A stretch of 62,333 nt of DNA from Campylobacterales bacterium (GTDB taxonomy: Bacteria > Campylobacterota > Campylobacteria > Campylobacterales > JALSKU01): contig JALUBK010000048.1 of the NCBI GenBank assembly GCA_027044945.1, positions 1-62,333 of the forward strand. Reading direction: 5' to 3'. Below, piece by piece: positions 42,415 through 51,236 of this stretch. The position numbers were made by a program, and so were the translations under genes. Under the pieces are notes generated by a model. It saw only the letters and a program-made list of their open reading frames with translations. It searched no databases and was not told where the DNA came from. The first letter of the stretch is position 1; every line of letters begins with the position of its first letter.

Positions 42415-43897
42415 AGATTTTTTACAGAATAAACAAGTAAAACTAAGTAAAAATCCCAAATTTATTGATTTTATAAATGCGGGACATCATTTTTTATTGG
42501 ACAATATCCGCAAAGGTCGTCCTATTTATGGTGTAACTACTGGATTTGGTGAAGCTGGAAAAAACTATGCATCATTTGAAGAAGCTGAAGAATTACAAAA
42601 AAATCTATACAGTTTTCATGGATGCGGAGTTGGTAAATACTTAAGCGAAAAAGTTTCACGATTAATGATTATCGCTCGGCTGATTAGCCTTAGCAAAGGA
42701 AAAAGTGGTATTAGTTATGATCTTCTTAAACGACTTGAATTGCTTCTGGATAAAAAAATATATCCTCGCATTCCATCTCAAGGCTCTGTGGGAGCAAGTG
42801 GCGATTTGACACCTCTTTCTTACATTGCAGCTGCAATCGCAGGTGAAAGAGAAGTTTATTATAAAGGCGAAACAAGAAAGACTTCTGAAGTTTATAAAAA
42901 ACTTGGTATAAAACCTTACAATTTTAAACCAAAAGAAGCCCTTGCTATCATGAATGGAACCGCAACTATGAGTGCTGTGGGCATTGATGCAATAGAGAGA
43001 TTTGAAATTATTTTAAATACTGCCGAAACATTTATGGCTTCTATATATGAACTTTTGCTTTGCGATACTACACCGTTAGAACCATTTGTGCATGAAAGTA
43101 AACCTTTTGCAGGACAAATTAAAACTGCCGAAAATATTCTTAGAAAATGTCAAGGCTCACAACTTACTCATGAAGCTTTTAGTAGATATGAAAACTTTCA
43201 TCTTGAAAAAGAGTTAAATATCCAAGATCGTTACTCCATCAGATGTGCTCCTCAAGTTTTAGGTGTAATTCGTGACAATTTAGAATTGGCAAAGAAATGG
43301 ATAGAAACAGAGGTAAATGGAGTAAACGATAACCCTCTTATTGACCATATAGGAGGCAAAATATATACATCAGGAAACTTTTATGGCGGATATGTAGCAC
43401 ATGCTATGGACACTATGAGAATATGCGCTGGCAATCTTGCAGATATTTTAGATAAAGAGTTTGGACTTTTGGTAGATCATAAATTTAATAAAGGCCTGGG
43501 AGAAAGTTTGAAATTAAATAAAAAACCTACCCATCATGGTTTCAAAGCTATGCAGATAACTTTAAGCTCTTTAAGTGCTGATGTTATGATGAATACTGTC
43601 CCAGCATCTCTAAATTCTAGACCAACAGAATCACATAATCAAGACAAAGTCAGCATGGGTGCCACAGCAGCACTAAATTTTGCAAAACAACTTCCAGATT
43701 TAACATTTATGTTAAGTATTGCTCTTATTGGGGTTGCTCAAGCTGTTGATATACGGGGAAAAGATAAATGTTCACCTATTTTACAAAAAAATTATACAAT
43801 TATAAGAAAAGAGGCAGAAAAAATTATAAAAGACCGTCGCATGGATTTAGATATTCAAAAAATAGCAAAAATGATCAAAGAGGGAGTATTTGCATGA
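42380..43897 (+). CDS. MIO-type aromatic amino acid ammonia-lyase (HAL/TAL/PAL family)
   Basis: The 505-residue enzyme has the Ala139-Ser140-Gly141 triad (GSVGASGDLTP) that forms the MIO group, the catalytic Tyr50 in YGVTTGFG, and the C-terminal NSRPTESHNQDKVSMGA. It turns an aromatic amino acid into a cinnamate; in flexirubin pathways tyrosine gives 4-coumarate as starter. The selectivity loop reads YSFHGCG at residues 77-83, unlike the His-Leu pair of Rhodobacter TAL. The ATG at 42380 has AGGAG upstream and is preferred over an ATG 12 codons earlier. Confidence 0.9.
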   Translation: MTIDNTTQISYKDFLQNKQVKLSKNPKFIDFINAGHHFLLDNIRKGRPIYGVTTGFGEAGKNYASFEEAEELQKNLYSFHGCGVGKYLSEKVSRLMIIARLISLSKGKSGISYDLLKRLELLLDKKIYPRIPSQGSVGASGDLTPLSYIAAAIAGEREVYYKGETRKTSEVYKKLGIKPYNFKPKEALAIMNGTATMSAVGIDAIERFEIILNTAETFMASIYELLLCDTTPLEPFVHESKPFAGQIKTAENILRKCQGSQLTHEAFSRYENFHLEKELNIQDRYSIRCAPQVLGVIRDNLELAKKWIETEVNGVNDNPLIDHIGGKIYTSGNFYGGYVAHAMDTMRICAGNLADILDKEFGLLVDHKFNKGLGESLKLNKKPTHHGFKAMQITLSSLSADVMMNTVPASLNSRPTESHNQDKVSMGATAALNFAKQLPDLTFMLSIALIGVAQAVDIRGKDKCSPILQKNYTIIRKEAEKIIKDRRMDLDIQKIAKMIKEGVFA

Positions 43898-44586
43898 AGA
43901 AAGTTCTCATCACAGGCTCAACCGGTGCTATCGGCGAAGCTTGTGCCAAATATTTTCATGATGAGGGATATTTTGTATATCTACATTATAGAAACAATAC
44001 AAAAAAAGCAAACAAACTTCAATCTTCTTTGCAAAATTCTAAAACAATCCAATTTGATATAACAGATAAAAAAAGTGTTCGCACTGCATTGGAAAATATT
44101 GAAGTTGAAGTATTAGTCAATAATGCAGGAATTACAAAAGATAATCTCTTTTTTTGGATGAGTGATGAAGAATGGAACAGTGTAATAAATACTTCTGTAA
44201 ATGGAACTTATTATGTTACGAAAGCTGTGCTTAAAAATATGATTGCAAACAAATCAGGAGCAATTATAAATATTGCTTCAGTATCAGGTATTGCGGGAAA
44301 TGCAGGTCAAACCAATTATTCGGCAGCAAAAGGAGCAATAATAGCTTTTACAAAAGCTCTAAGCACAGAAATTGCTCGTTACAATATCAGAGTAAATGCA
44401 GTAGCACCTGGACTTATAGCATCCGAAATGACTAAAGATTTACCACTTAAAAATATGAAAAAAAGCATCCCATTACAACGAATAGGCAAACCAAAAGAAG
44501 TTGCAGAGTGTGTCTTTTTTTTAGCAGACAAAGCTTCATATATAACAGGAGAAATTTTAAATATCAGTGGTGGAATGGTGCGATGA
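43894..44586 (+). CDS. 3-ketoacyl-ACP reductase (FabG/ApeQ-like SDR)
   Basis: The 230-residue short-chain dehydrogenase has TGSTGAIG for NADPH, NNAGIT, the Ser of ASVSG and the YSAAK catalytic motif, with the FabG-like end ITGEILNISGG. It would reduce each 3-ketoacyl-ACP of the growing polyene. The ATG overlaps the ammonia-lyase stop by four bases; longer in-frame starts lie inside that gene. Confidence 0.93.
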   Translation: MKKVLITGSTGAIGEACAKYFHDEGYFVYLHYRNNTKKANKLQSSLQNSKTIQFDITDKKSVRTALENIEVEVLVNNAGITKDNLFFWMSDEEWNSVINTSVNGTYYVTKAVLKNMIANKSGAIINIASVSGIAGNAGQTNYSAAKGAIIAFTKALSTEIARYNIRVNAVAPGLIASEMTKDLPLKNMKKSIPLQRIGKPKEVAECVFFLADKASYITGEILNISGGMVR

Positions 44587-45899
44587 AAGTAGCCATCATT
44601 GGTGGTGGTATCAGTGGGCTTATATGTGCATTGATGCTTGAAAAAAAAGGATACAGTCCAACAATATTTGAAAAAAATAGTGCTGTTGGCGGTGTATTTA
44701 ACTCTTTTTTTAAAAAAGGTATATTGTTCGATATTGGATTTCATTATTCAGGCTCTTTAGCAAAAGGGCAATATCTTGACACAATGTTCGAATATTATAA
44801 TTTAAAAGACAAATTGAAATTGAGCAAATATGATTTTGCATTTGATTCAATATATCTTGATGATAAAATTTTTCATATTCCAAACAATTCTATAGCTTTT
44901 AAAGAGATGCTGAAAAAATACTTTCCACAAGAAAAAATTGCAATAGAAAAATTTTTTTTAGAGTGTCTAAAATCATCTATTATTTCTATTGATACACCTA
45001 TAGATCATAGATCACTTGACAAAGTAATGATCGACTTCAAAGACATCAAACTAAAAAAATTATTACAACATTTTACTATATTTTTTTCCAAACAACAACA
45101 CAAACAAGCATCATTTGATATATATGCAAAAATAATGATCTCAATGCTTGATGGCACGAGAAAGATAAAGGGAGGCGGAAAAGCTGTCGTAGATGCTATA
45201 AAAAATTCACTAAAAAAAAGCACCATAAAAACAAAAAGCGAAATTGTCGAATTTATCACAGAAGAAAAAACAATAAAAGCTTTAAAATACAATGGCAAAA
45301 CAGAAAAATATGATAGCTATATAAGCACAATTCATCCAAAAACTCTAAGTCAACTCATAAGATCAGAAAATAGAAATATAAATAGATATTTTCAACATAT
45401 CAAATCTCTTGAAGAAACACCTTCTGTTTTTGCTATATTTTGCCTTATCGAAAAAGAGATAAAAAATAATCTTTATTTTTATGATAAAAAATGTTTATCT
45501 GTGCTTCCATCTCGCCAACACAACGGAAAAACTGTTGCTACAATATTGATAGAGTGCGATTATAATACTTATGCAAACTTGGATAAATCAGCATACAAAG
45601 AAAAAAAAGCAAATGAGTGTGCTAAATATATAAAAAAATTAAAAAAATTAGCCGATTTTGGAAATATTGAGGTTATTGATATTTCTACACCTCTAACAAA
45701 ACAGAGGTATTCAAATGGATATAATGGAAGTTTATATGGCATATTATGCTCTAACAAACAAAAAATATTATCCATGCTTACGCCAAAAAGCCGATTTGAC
45801 AATTTATATCTTGCGGGTGAAAACATCATTGCTCCGGGTCTGTTGGGCTGTTGGTTTGGAGCTGAAATTGTTACAAATTACTTTAAGGATATTGCATGA
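44583..45899 (+). CDS. CrtI/RetSat-like FAD-dependent oxidoreductase
   Basis: The 438-residue flavoprotein starts KVAIIGGGISGLICALMLEKKGY with a GG dinucleotide-binding motif and ends NLYLAGENIIAPGLLGCWFGAEIV, as in phytoene desaturases and retinol saturases. Similar proteins occur in flexirubin-type clusters. Its reaction here (desaturation, isomerisation or reduction of the polyene) is not known. Four-base overlaps at both ends show tight coupling with the ketoreductase and ketosynthase genes. Confidence 0.85.
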   Translation: MKVAIIGGGISGLICALMLEKKGYSPTIFEKNSAVGGVFNSFFKKGILFDIGFHYSGSLAKGQYLDTMFEYYNLKDKLKLSKYDFAFDSIYLDDKIFHIPNNSIAFKEMLKKYFPQEKIAIEKFFLECLKSSIISIDTPIDHRSLDKVMIDFKDIKLKKLLQHFTIFFSKQQHKQASFDIYAKIMISMLDGTRKIKGGGKAVVDAIKNSLKKSTIKTKSEIVEFITEEKTIKALKYNGKTEKYDSYISTIHPKTLSQLIRSENRNINRYFQHIKSLEETPSVFAIFCLIEKEIKNNLYFYDKKCLSVLPSRQHNGKTVATILIECDYNTYANLDKSAYKEKKANECAKYIKKLKKLADFGNIEVIDISTPLTKQRYSNGYNGSLYGILCSNKQKILSMLTPKSRFDNLYLAGENIIAPGLLGCWFGAEIVTNYFKDIA

Positions 45900-47137
45900 A
45901 AACTATAAAAATCAGACGAGTTGTAATAACAGGTATAGGTTTAAACTCTCCTCTTGGAAACAGTTATGATGAACTTTTTAAAAACTTAAAAAGTTCTAAA
46001 AGTGGTATCGAATATATACCTGAATGGGAAAATGTCAAAAATTTGAGCACAAAAGTTGCAGGTAGAGTCAAAAATATAGATTTTAAACAAATTCCCAGAA
46101 AATACCGCAGATCAATGGATCGTGTTGCACAGCTTTGTGCCATATCAACTACAGAAGCTCTTAAAGATGCCAATTTGCCAGAAGAGATAAGAACATCAAA
46201 AAGATGTGGATTATCATTTGGATCAACAATGGGTGGCAATAAAACAATGTTTGATTATGTGCCTGAAATAAAAGAAAATATGAGCTTTCGCGGTCAAAAT
46301 TCAATGGGTTTTTTAAAAATTATGAGTCATACAGTATCTGCAAATATAGCACAAATGTTTTCTATCAAAGGAAGAAATATCCCAACCTGCTCTGCTTGCA
46401 CATCCTCAGCACAAGCAATAGGAGCTGGTTATGAAAGCATAAAATATGGTCTTAGCGATGTAATGATTTGTGGAGGTGGAGAAGAACACCATTATCTTTC
46501 AGCTGGAGTTTTTGATATAATGAGTGCTGCAACCACAAAGCACAATCATGAACCAGAAACTGCCTCAAGACCTTTTGACGAAAGTAGAGATGGACTTGTT
46601 GTCAGCGAAGGAAGCGGAGCTATTGTTTTAGAAGAGTTAGAACATGCATTGGATAGAAATGCTAAAATCTATGGAGAAATTATAGGTTATGCAACCAGTT
46701 GCGATGGAGAACATATTACAACACCATCTCAAAATGGCATGAAACAAGTCATAAAAACTGCTTTAGAAGATGCAAATATAAATGCTTTTGATGTTGAATA
46801 TATAAATGCTCATGCTACTGCTACCAAAAAAGGAGATATTGCAGAATCTCATGCCACATATTCAATCTTTGGTAACAAACCATTTGTCAGTAGCACAAAA
46901 GGTCATATGGGACATCTTCTTGGAGGTTGTGGTGTTGTAGAAACTATTATTTGTCTTATTGCATTAAATAAATCTTTTTTACCTCAAACACTTAATTTTA
47001 AAAAATTAGATCCAGAGTGTGCATCTATTAATATTTTAAGAAAAAATATGGAAAAAAATATTATAATTGCAATGAATAATAATTTTGCATTTGGTGGCAT
47101 AAATACATCATTGATACTTAAAAAATATAAAGGATAA
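45896..47137 (+). CDS. Beta-ketoacyl-ACP synthase (FabF/ApeR-like), intact active site
   Basis: The 413-residue enzyme is the most FabF-like of the set: RVVITGIGLNSPLG at the start, Cys in PTCSACTSSAQA, His in INAHATATKKGD and STKGHMGHLLGGCG. It has no adjacent chain-length partner, so it probably works as a homodimer, perhaps for the first extension as ApeR is thought to do. It is followed by ACP 3 after 4 bp. Confidence 0.92.
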   Translation: MKTIKIRRVVITGIGLNSPLGNSYDELFKNLKSSKSGIEYIPEWENVKNLSTKVAGRVKNIDFKQIPRKYRRSMDRVAQLCAISTTEALKDANLPEEIRTSKRCGLSFGSTMGGNKTMFDYVPEIKENMSFRGQNSMGFLKIMSHTVSANIAQMFSIKGRNIPTCSACTSSAQAIGAGYESIKYGLSDVMICGGGEEHHYLSAGVFDIMSAATTKHNHEPETASRPFDESRDGLVVSEGSGAIVLEELEHALDRNAKIYGEIIGYATSCDGEHITTPSQNGMKQVIKTALEDANINAFDVEYINAHATATKKGDIAESHATYSIFGNKPFVSSTKGHMGHLLGGCGVVETIICLIALNKSFLPQTLNFKKLDPECASINILRKNMEKNIIIAMNNNFAFGGINTSLILKKYKG

Positions 47138-47141
47138 TAAA

Positions 47142-47387
47142 TTGACAGAACAAGAAATATTTGAAAAAATAAAAGCGATTTTGGTGAAAGAGTTTGAAGT
47201 AGATAAAGACACAATTACAATGGAATCCAATTTATTTAAAGATTTAGATTTTGATAGCTTAGATGCTATTGATTTGGTTGTAACACTCGACAAAGAACTT
47301 GGAGTAGAGTTAAAAACCGAAGAGATGAATAGCATAATTACCATTAAAGATGTTTGCGATTTCGTAAAATCTAAAATTACAAAATGA
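47142..47387 (+). CDS. Acyl carrier protein 3
   Basis: An 81-residue ACP, closest to fatty-acid type AcpP: EKIKAILVKEFEV, DLDFDSLDAIDLVVTL with the phosphopantetheine Ser, and EEMNSIITIKDVCDFV. The start is TTG after AGGATAATAA. It follows the ApeR-like ketosynthase and is coupled to the next membrane-protein gene by a four-base overlap. Confidence 0.92.
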   Translation: MTEQEIFEKIKAILVKEFEVDKDTITMESNLFKDLDFDSLDAIDLVVTLDKELGVELKTEEMNSIITIKDVCDFVKSKITK

Positions 47388-47929
47388 GTAATATTTTTAC
47401 ATTATTTTTTGCCCCTTCTTTTGTTTTGCTTATTCGATTTTATAATTTTAAAATAGTTACAATTATTTATATTATTTTTGCGATAATATTATTTGGTATA
47501 ACTTTAATTAGAAAAAAAAATTATAAAGACTTATTGACACCTTTTATATATATTGTGCTACTTTTATTTGCATATTTTTTTAATAGTTTCAACGGTATTA
47601 AAATGATTCCTGTTTTTATATCTTTGATATTTTTTACTCTATTTTTAAATGCTACAATTCAAAAAAAAGCATTAGTTTATAATTTTACAAAAAGATTTTA
47701 TCCAAAACCTTTGCAAAATAAAGAGATAGACTTTTTAAAAAAATCTGATTTTTACTGGACGATAATAACATTCATAAATACATTAATTCAATTTATTTTA
47801 GTTTTTTATGGCAACAATGTCGCTTGGGCTTTTTACAGCTCTGCTGGATGGTATATTTTATTTTTTATTGCTCTTGTAGCACAAATTTCTTATGGAAAAT
47901 TGTATGCAATTAACAAAATGTCTTCTTAG
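47384..47929 (+). CDS. Aryl polyene-cluster integral membrane protein (COG4648-like)
   Basis: The 181-residue protein has about five hydrophobic helices (around residues 5-20, 24-40, 53-67, 73-90, 128-148 and 155-172). The loop FTKRFYPKPLQNKEIDFL matches the small membrane proteins found in aryl polyene clusters. It may help present the acyl product to the acyltransferase encoded next. No catalytic motif is visible. Confidence 0.75.
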   Translation: MSNIFTLFFAPSFVLLIRFYNFKIVTIIYIIFAIILFGITLIRKKNYKDLLTPFIYIVLLLFAYFFNSFNGIKMIPVFISLIFFTLFLNATIQKKALVYNFTKRFYPKPLQNKEIDFLKKSDFYWTIITFINTLIQFILVFYGNNVAWAFYSSAGWYILFFIALVAQISYGKLYAINKMSS

Positions 47930-48653
47930 CTTATATACTTTTTTACTATTTTGGGGACTTATAATTCTACTTATAACACCCTCCTTGATGTTGTATTTTA
48001 TATTTTATCCATTTAAAAAATACCCTGAAGATATTTTTCAATGGTGTGCTTCTGTAATTTTTAAAATATTTTTCAAACTTCATCCTTTAATTGTTTTAGA
48101 ATTCGAATTGCCACCAATTCTTCCTGATGGTGCTGTATTTATTGCAACTCATCAATCATGTCTTGATTATCCTCTTCTTGGCAGTTTTATTCCGCATTAT
48201 TTGACAATCACAAACATAAATACTGAGCTAATCCCTCTTGTATCAGAAATAAGCAAATTGATAGGAGTAAGATATGCAAACAATCAAAATCTTGGAAAAA
48301 TTTCTATTATTTACAAAGAAATGGAAAATGCACTAAAAAATAACAGAAATATAATAATTTTTCCAGAAGGCACCAGAGATGATGGTAAAAATTTAAAACC
48401 TTTTAAAAAAAGTGCTTTTAGATTATCAAAAAACAGCAATAGCCCCATTATTCCTATTATAATCGACGGAACTATAAAACTTATCGCCAAAGGTGATTTA
48501 TGTTTTAAAACAATCCAAAAAACAAAAATCTTAGTAAAAATGCTTGAACCGATATATCCTGATAATTTTTCAAGCGATGAGGAGATGTTGAAATTTGCAA
48601 AAGGAAAAATGCAATATAAATTCCATAAAAATAATAAAAAAGGCACAAGATGA
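47904..48653 (+). CDS. PlsC-like acyltransferase
   Basis: The 249-residue protein has the HX4D motif in ATHQSCLDYPLLGSF and FPEGTRDDGKNLKPFKKSAF, the acceptor-binding motif of 1-acylglycerol-phosphate acyltransferases. An N-terminal hydrophobic helix anchors it. Such an enzyme is a standard part of aryl polyene clusters and probably links the product to a lipid. An ATG at 47892 is possible, but the one at 47904 has GGAAAAT seven bases upstream. Confidence 0.88.
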   Translation: MQLTKCLLSLYTFLLFWGLIILLITPSLMLYFIFYPFKKYPEDIFQWCASVIFKIFFKLHPLIVLEFELPPILPDGAVFIATHQSCLDYPLLGSFIPHYLTITNINTELIPLVSEISKLIGVRYANNQNLGKISIIYKEMENALKNNRNIIIFPEGTRDDGKNLKPFKKSAFRLSKNSNSPIIPIIIDGTIKLIAKGDLCFKTIQKTKILVKMLEPIYPDNFSSDEEMLKFAKGKMQYKFHKNNKKGTR

Positions 48654-49141
48654 AAAAAATTTTAATACTATTTCTGACTTTAACAACGATCGTTTTTGCA
48701 AATAAATATAATTTTACAGAAATAAGATATAGTGATGCTCTTGATAAAAACTTAACCCTTCATGGAAAAATATCTTTCAATGATTTTGGATTAAAAATCA
48801 ACTACAAAAATGGAAAAAATATAATATATGATAATGGAGAGTTAAAAATTTTTAAAAAAGGCAAATCTATAAAATTAAACAATAGACAAAAAACTGGAAT
48901 TATAGGATATCTTGACACTATTATGCTTCTTTATATGGGGGACAAATCACTTCTTAAAGAATCATTTAAAGTATATAAAAAAAGTCCTAAAATTTTTTAT
49001 ATCACACCAAAAAAAGACTCAATAAAAAATTTTATAAATTCAATATACCTTCAAAAAAAAGATAAAAAGATAAAAAAGATAACAATCAATCTTAAAAATA
49101 AAGATATTATAACAATAAGAATAGATAATGAAATACATTAA
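48650..49141 (+). CDS. LolA-like periplasmic carrier
   Basis: The 163-residue protein has a signal peptide (KKILILFLTLTTIVFA) and a beta-rich mature part with alternating charged and hydrophobic residues, as in the LolA-like proteins next to MMPL exporters in aryl polyene clusters. It probably carries the lipidic product across the periplasm. It overlaps both neighbours (4 and 14 bp). Direct sequence identity to LolA is too low for certainty. Confidence 0.7.
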   Translation: MKKILILFLTLTTIVFANKYNFTEIRYSDALDKNLTLHGKISFNDFGLKINYKNGKNIIYDNGELKIFKKGKSIKLNNRQKTGIIGYLDTIMLLYMGDKSLLKESFKVYKKSPKIFYITPKKDSIKNFINSIYLQKKDKKIKKITINLKNKDIITIRIDNEIH

Positions 49142-51236
49142 TCAATTAATTCTTTTAGTCCTTTTGATTGTTGCTTTTATATTAAAAGACAGTATGCACT
49201 TTTCGACAAATTTATTATCACTTTTTACATCAAAAGAGTCTGTAAAAATGATAAATATTGCAAATAAACTTGGCTATTCGAAAGAAATGCTAATTGCTGT
49301 TAAAGGATTTGACTTAAAATCAAAATATGAAATTATTAATATAGCAAAAAAACTCAGAAAAAATCCCTATATCAAAAGAGTTGAAACAAATACTTTTCCT
49401 TCAGAAAAACTACAATCATACTATAAAAGATATTTTCCTATTTTAGCTAATTTTAATAACAGCACTCTTTCAGATAAAACTATAAAAAATAAACTGCAAA
49501 CAATATACAAAAATCAATTAAACAATACTCTTTATACACCTGTTAATAAATATGACCCTCTTGAACTTTTTAAACTTAATATTCAAAGTAATAAAGAAAA
49601 TACAAGAGGAGATATGATATCATTAGGAAATTATGGATATATGATTCGCATTACAACAAAAATATCTCCTTCTGAACTCGGAAAAGCTAAAAAATTATAT
49701 AAAACTGTTACAAAAATTCTCAAAAAGTATCCAAATACAGTAGCATTTGCACCATTCTTTTATAGTGTAGAAAATTCAACAATAATCAAAAAAGATGTAG
49801 AAAAATTATTGATAATATCAACTATCATGCTTATTATAGTTTATTATTTGCTTATAAAAGACATAAGATTGTTATTTCAAACTCTTATCACTTTTTCATC
49901 ATCTACTTTATTTGCAACCATTATATGCACTCAAATTTTTAAAAATTTCAATTTATTATCAATTGCATTTGGAACAAGCATAACGGCTATTAGCATTGAT
50001 TATCTTTTGCACTATTATTTTCATGGTTTCGAATATCTTAAAAAACATATAAATAAAAGTGTGCTACTGGGCTTTTTGACAACATTTGCAGCATTTTTTG
50101 TTTTTTCTTTCATTCCTGTTAGTATTATTTCTCAAATAAGCACATTTGCTTTGATTTCATTATCCTTCTCTTATATAATTTTTACATTTGTTTTTCCGCA
50201 TCTTGGATTTAAGTCATATCAAAATAACGATTCATACAAGCAATTCAAGTTAAAAATACCGGCATCTGTTTTTTTTGTTATTTCGATAATTCTTTTTGTA
50301 TATTCATTCGCAAATTTTAAATTTGATAATAACTTAAGAGATCTTGATTATCAAAATAAAAAACTAAATTCTATAGAAAAACTTTTCAAATCAAATTTAT
50401 CAAATCAATTAAAACCGGTAATTGTTCGAGGAAAATCTATTGAAAATCTACTTGAAAATCTTCATAAACTGCACAAACAAATACCAAATACATTTTCTAT
50501 CGCATCTTTTGTTGTTGACGAAAAAAGTTGTAAAGAAAAAAAAGAAACACTTAGAAAATATAATTTTAAGAGATTAAATATGCTTATAAACAAAGATGCA
50601 AAAAAAATTGGTTTTAAAAAAGGTTATTTTAAAAATGCTTATAAGTTTGTTTCAAAACTTCCTTCTTGTGATATAAAATATATAGATTTAAATATTTTTA
50701 AAGATTATCATCTTTATATAGTTAAAAATGGCAATTATTACTACACTTTTGCTATGGTATCAAATCTAAAAAAAGCAATATCTAACCATTTTGTTGAAAC
50801 AATAGATATAAAAACATTTTTTAATAAAATCCTTAATACAATTTATAAAGAGATGATGTTTTATTCTTTTCTTGCGATTTTTATCATCATAATTTTAATA
50901 GCTTTAAGTGTTCATAATAGATTTATATATGCTATAAATTATATTTTATTTCCTCTGTCTTTAACTTTAGCTCTACTTGTAACAACCACAAAAATAAATA
51001 TATTGCATCTATTTTCCATGGTTATACTCATCGCCATAGGTATAGATTATGGTATATACATGAGCCATACACAAAAATTATCTCAAACTATTAAAGCAGT
51101 TAAATATTCCCTTTTAAGCACATTTGCTGGTTTTGGAATCTTAGTGTTTAGCTCTATTAATGCACTACATTCAATCGGAATTGTCATTACAACAGCAATG
51201 TTAGCTATTTTTATTTTAATAGAGGTTATGCAATGA
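49128..51236 (+). CDS. MMPL/RND-family exporter of the aryl polyene cluster
   Basis: The 702-residue protein has the RND layout in short form: helix 1 near the start (LILLVLLIVAFILKDSM), a 200-residue periplasmic domain, six helices (around residues 225-385, with FGTSITAISIDYLLHYYFHG), a second periplasmic domain, and five or six more helices (IAIGIDYGIYMSH). The two GTSITAISIDY / IAIGIDYGIY segments are the conserved proton-relay helices. It would extract the product from the inner membrane for the LolA-like carrier. Confidence 0.9.
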   Translation: MKYINQLILLVLLIVAFILKDSMHFSTNLLSLFTSKESVKMINIANKLGYSKEMLIAVKGFDLKSKYEIINIAKKLRKNPYIKRVETNTFPSEKLQSYYKRYFPILANFNNSTLSDKTIKNKLQTIYKNQLNNTLYTPVNKYDPLELFKLNIQSNKENTRGDMISLGNYGYMIRITTKISPSELGKAKKLYKTVTKILKKYPNTVAFAPFFYSVENSTIIKKDVEKLLIISTIMLIIVYYLLIKDIRLLFQTLITFSSSTLFATIICTQIFKNFNLLSIAFGTSITAISIDYLLHYYFHGFEYLKKHINKSVLLGFLTTFAAFFVFSFIPVSIISQISTFALISLSFSYIIFTFVFPHLGFKSYQNNDSYKQFKLKIPASVFFVISIILFVYSFANFKFDNNLRDLDYQNKKLNSIEKLFKSNLSNQLKPVIVRGKSIENLLENLHKLHKQIPNTFSIASFVVDEKSCKEKKETLRKYNFKRLNMLINKDAKKIGFKKGYFKNAYKFVSKLPSCDIKYIDLNIFKDYHLYIVKNGNYYYTFAMVSNLKKAISNHFVETIDIKTFFNKILNTIYKEMMFYSFLAIFIIIILIALSVHNRFIYAINYILFPLSLTLALLVTTTKINILHLFSMVILIAIGIDYGIYMSHTQKLSQTIKAVKYSLLSTFAGFGILVFSSINALHSIGIVITTAMLAIFILIEVMQ

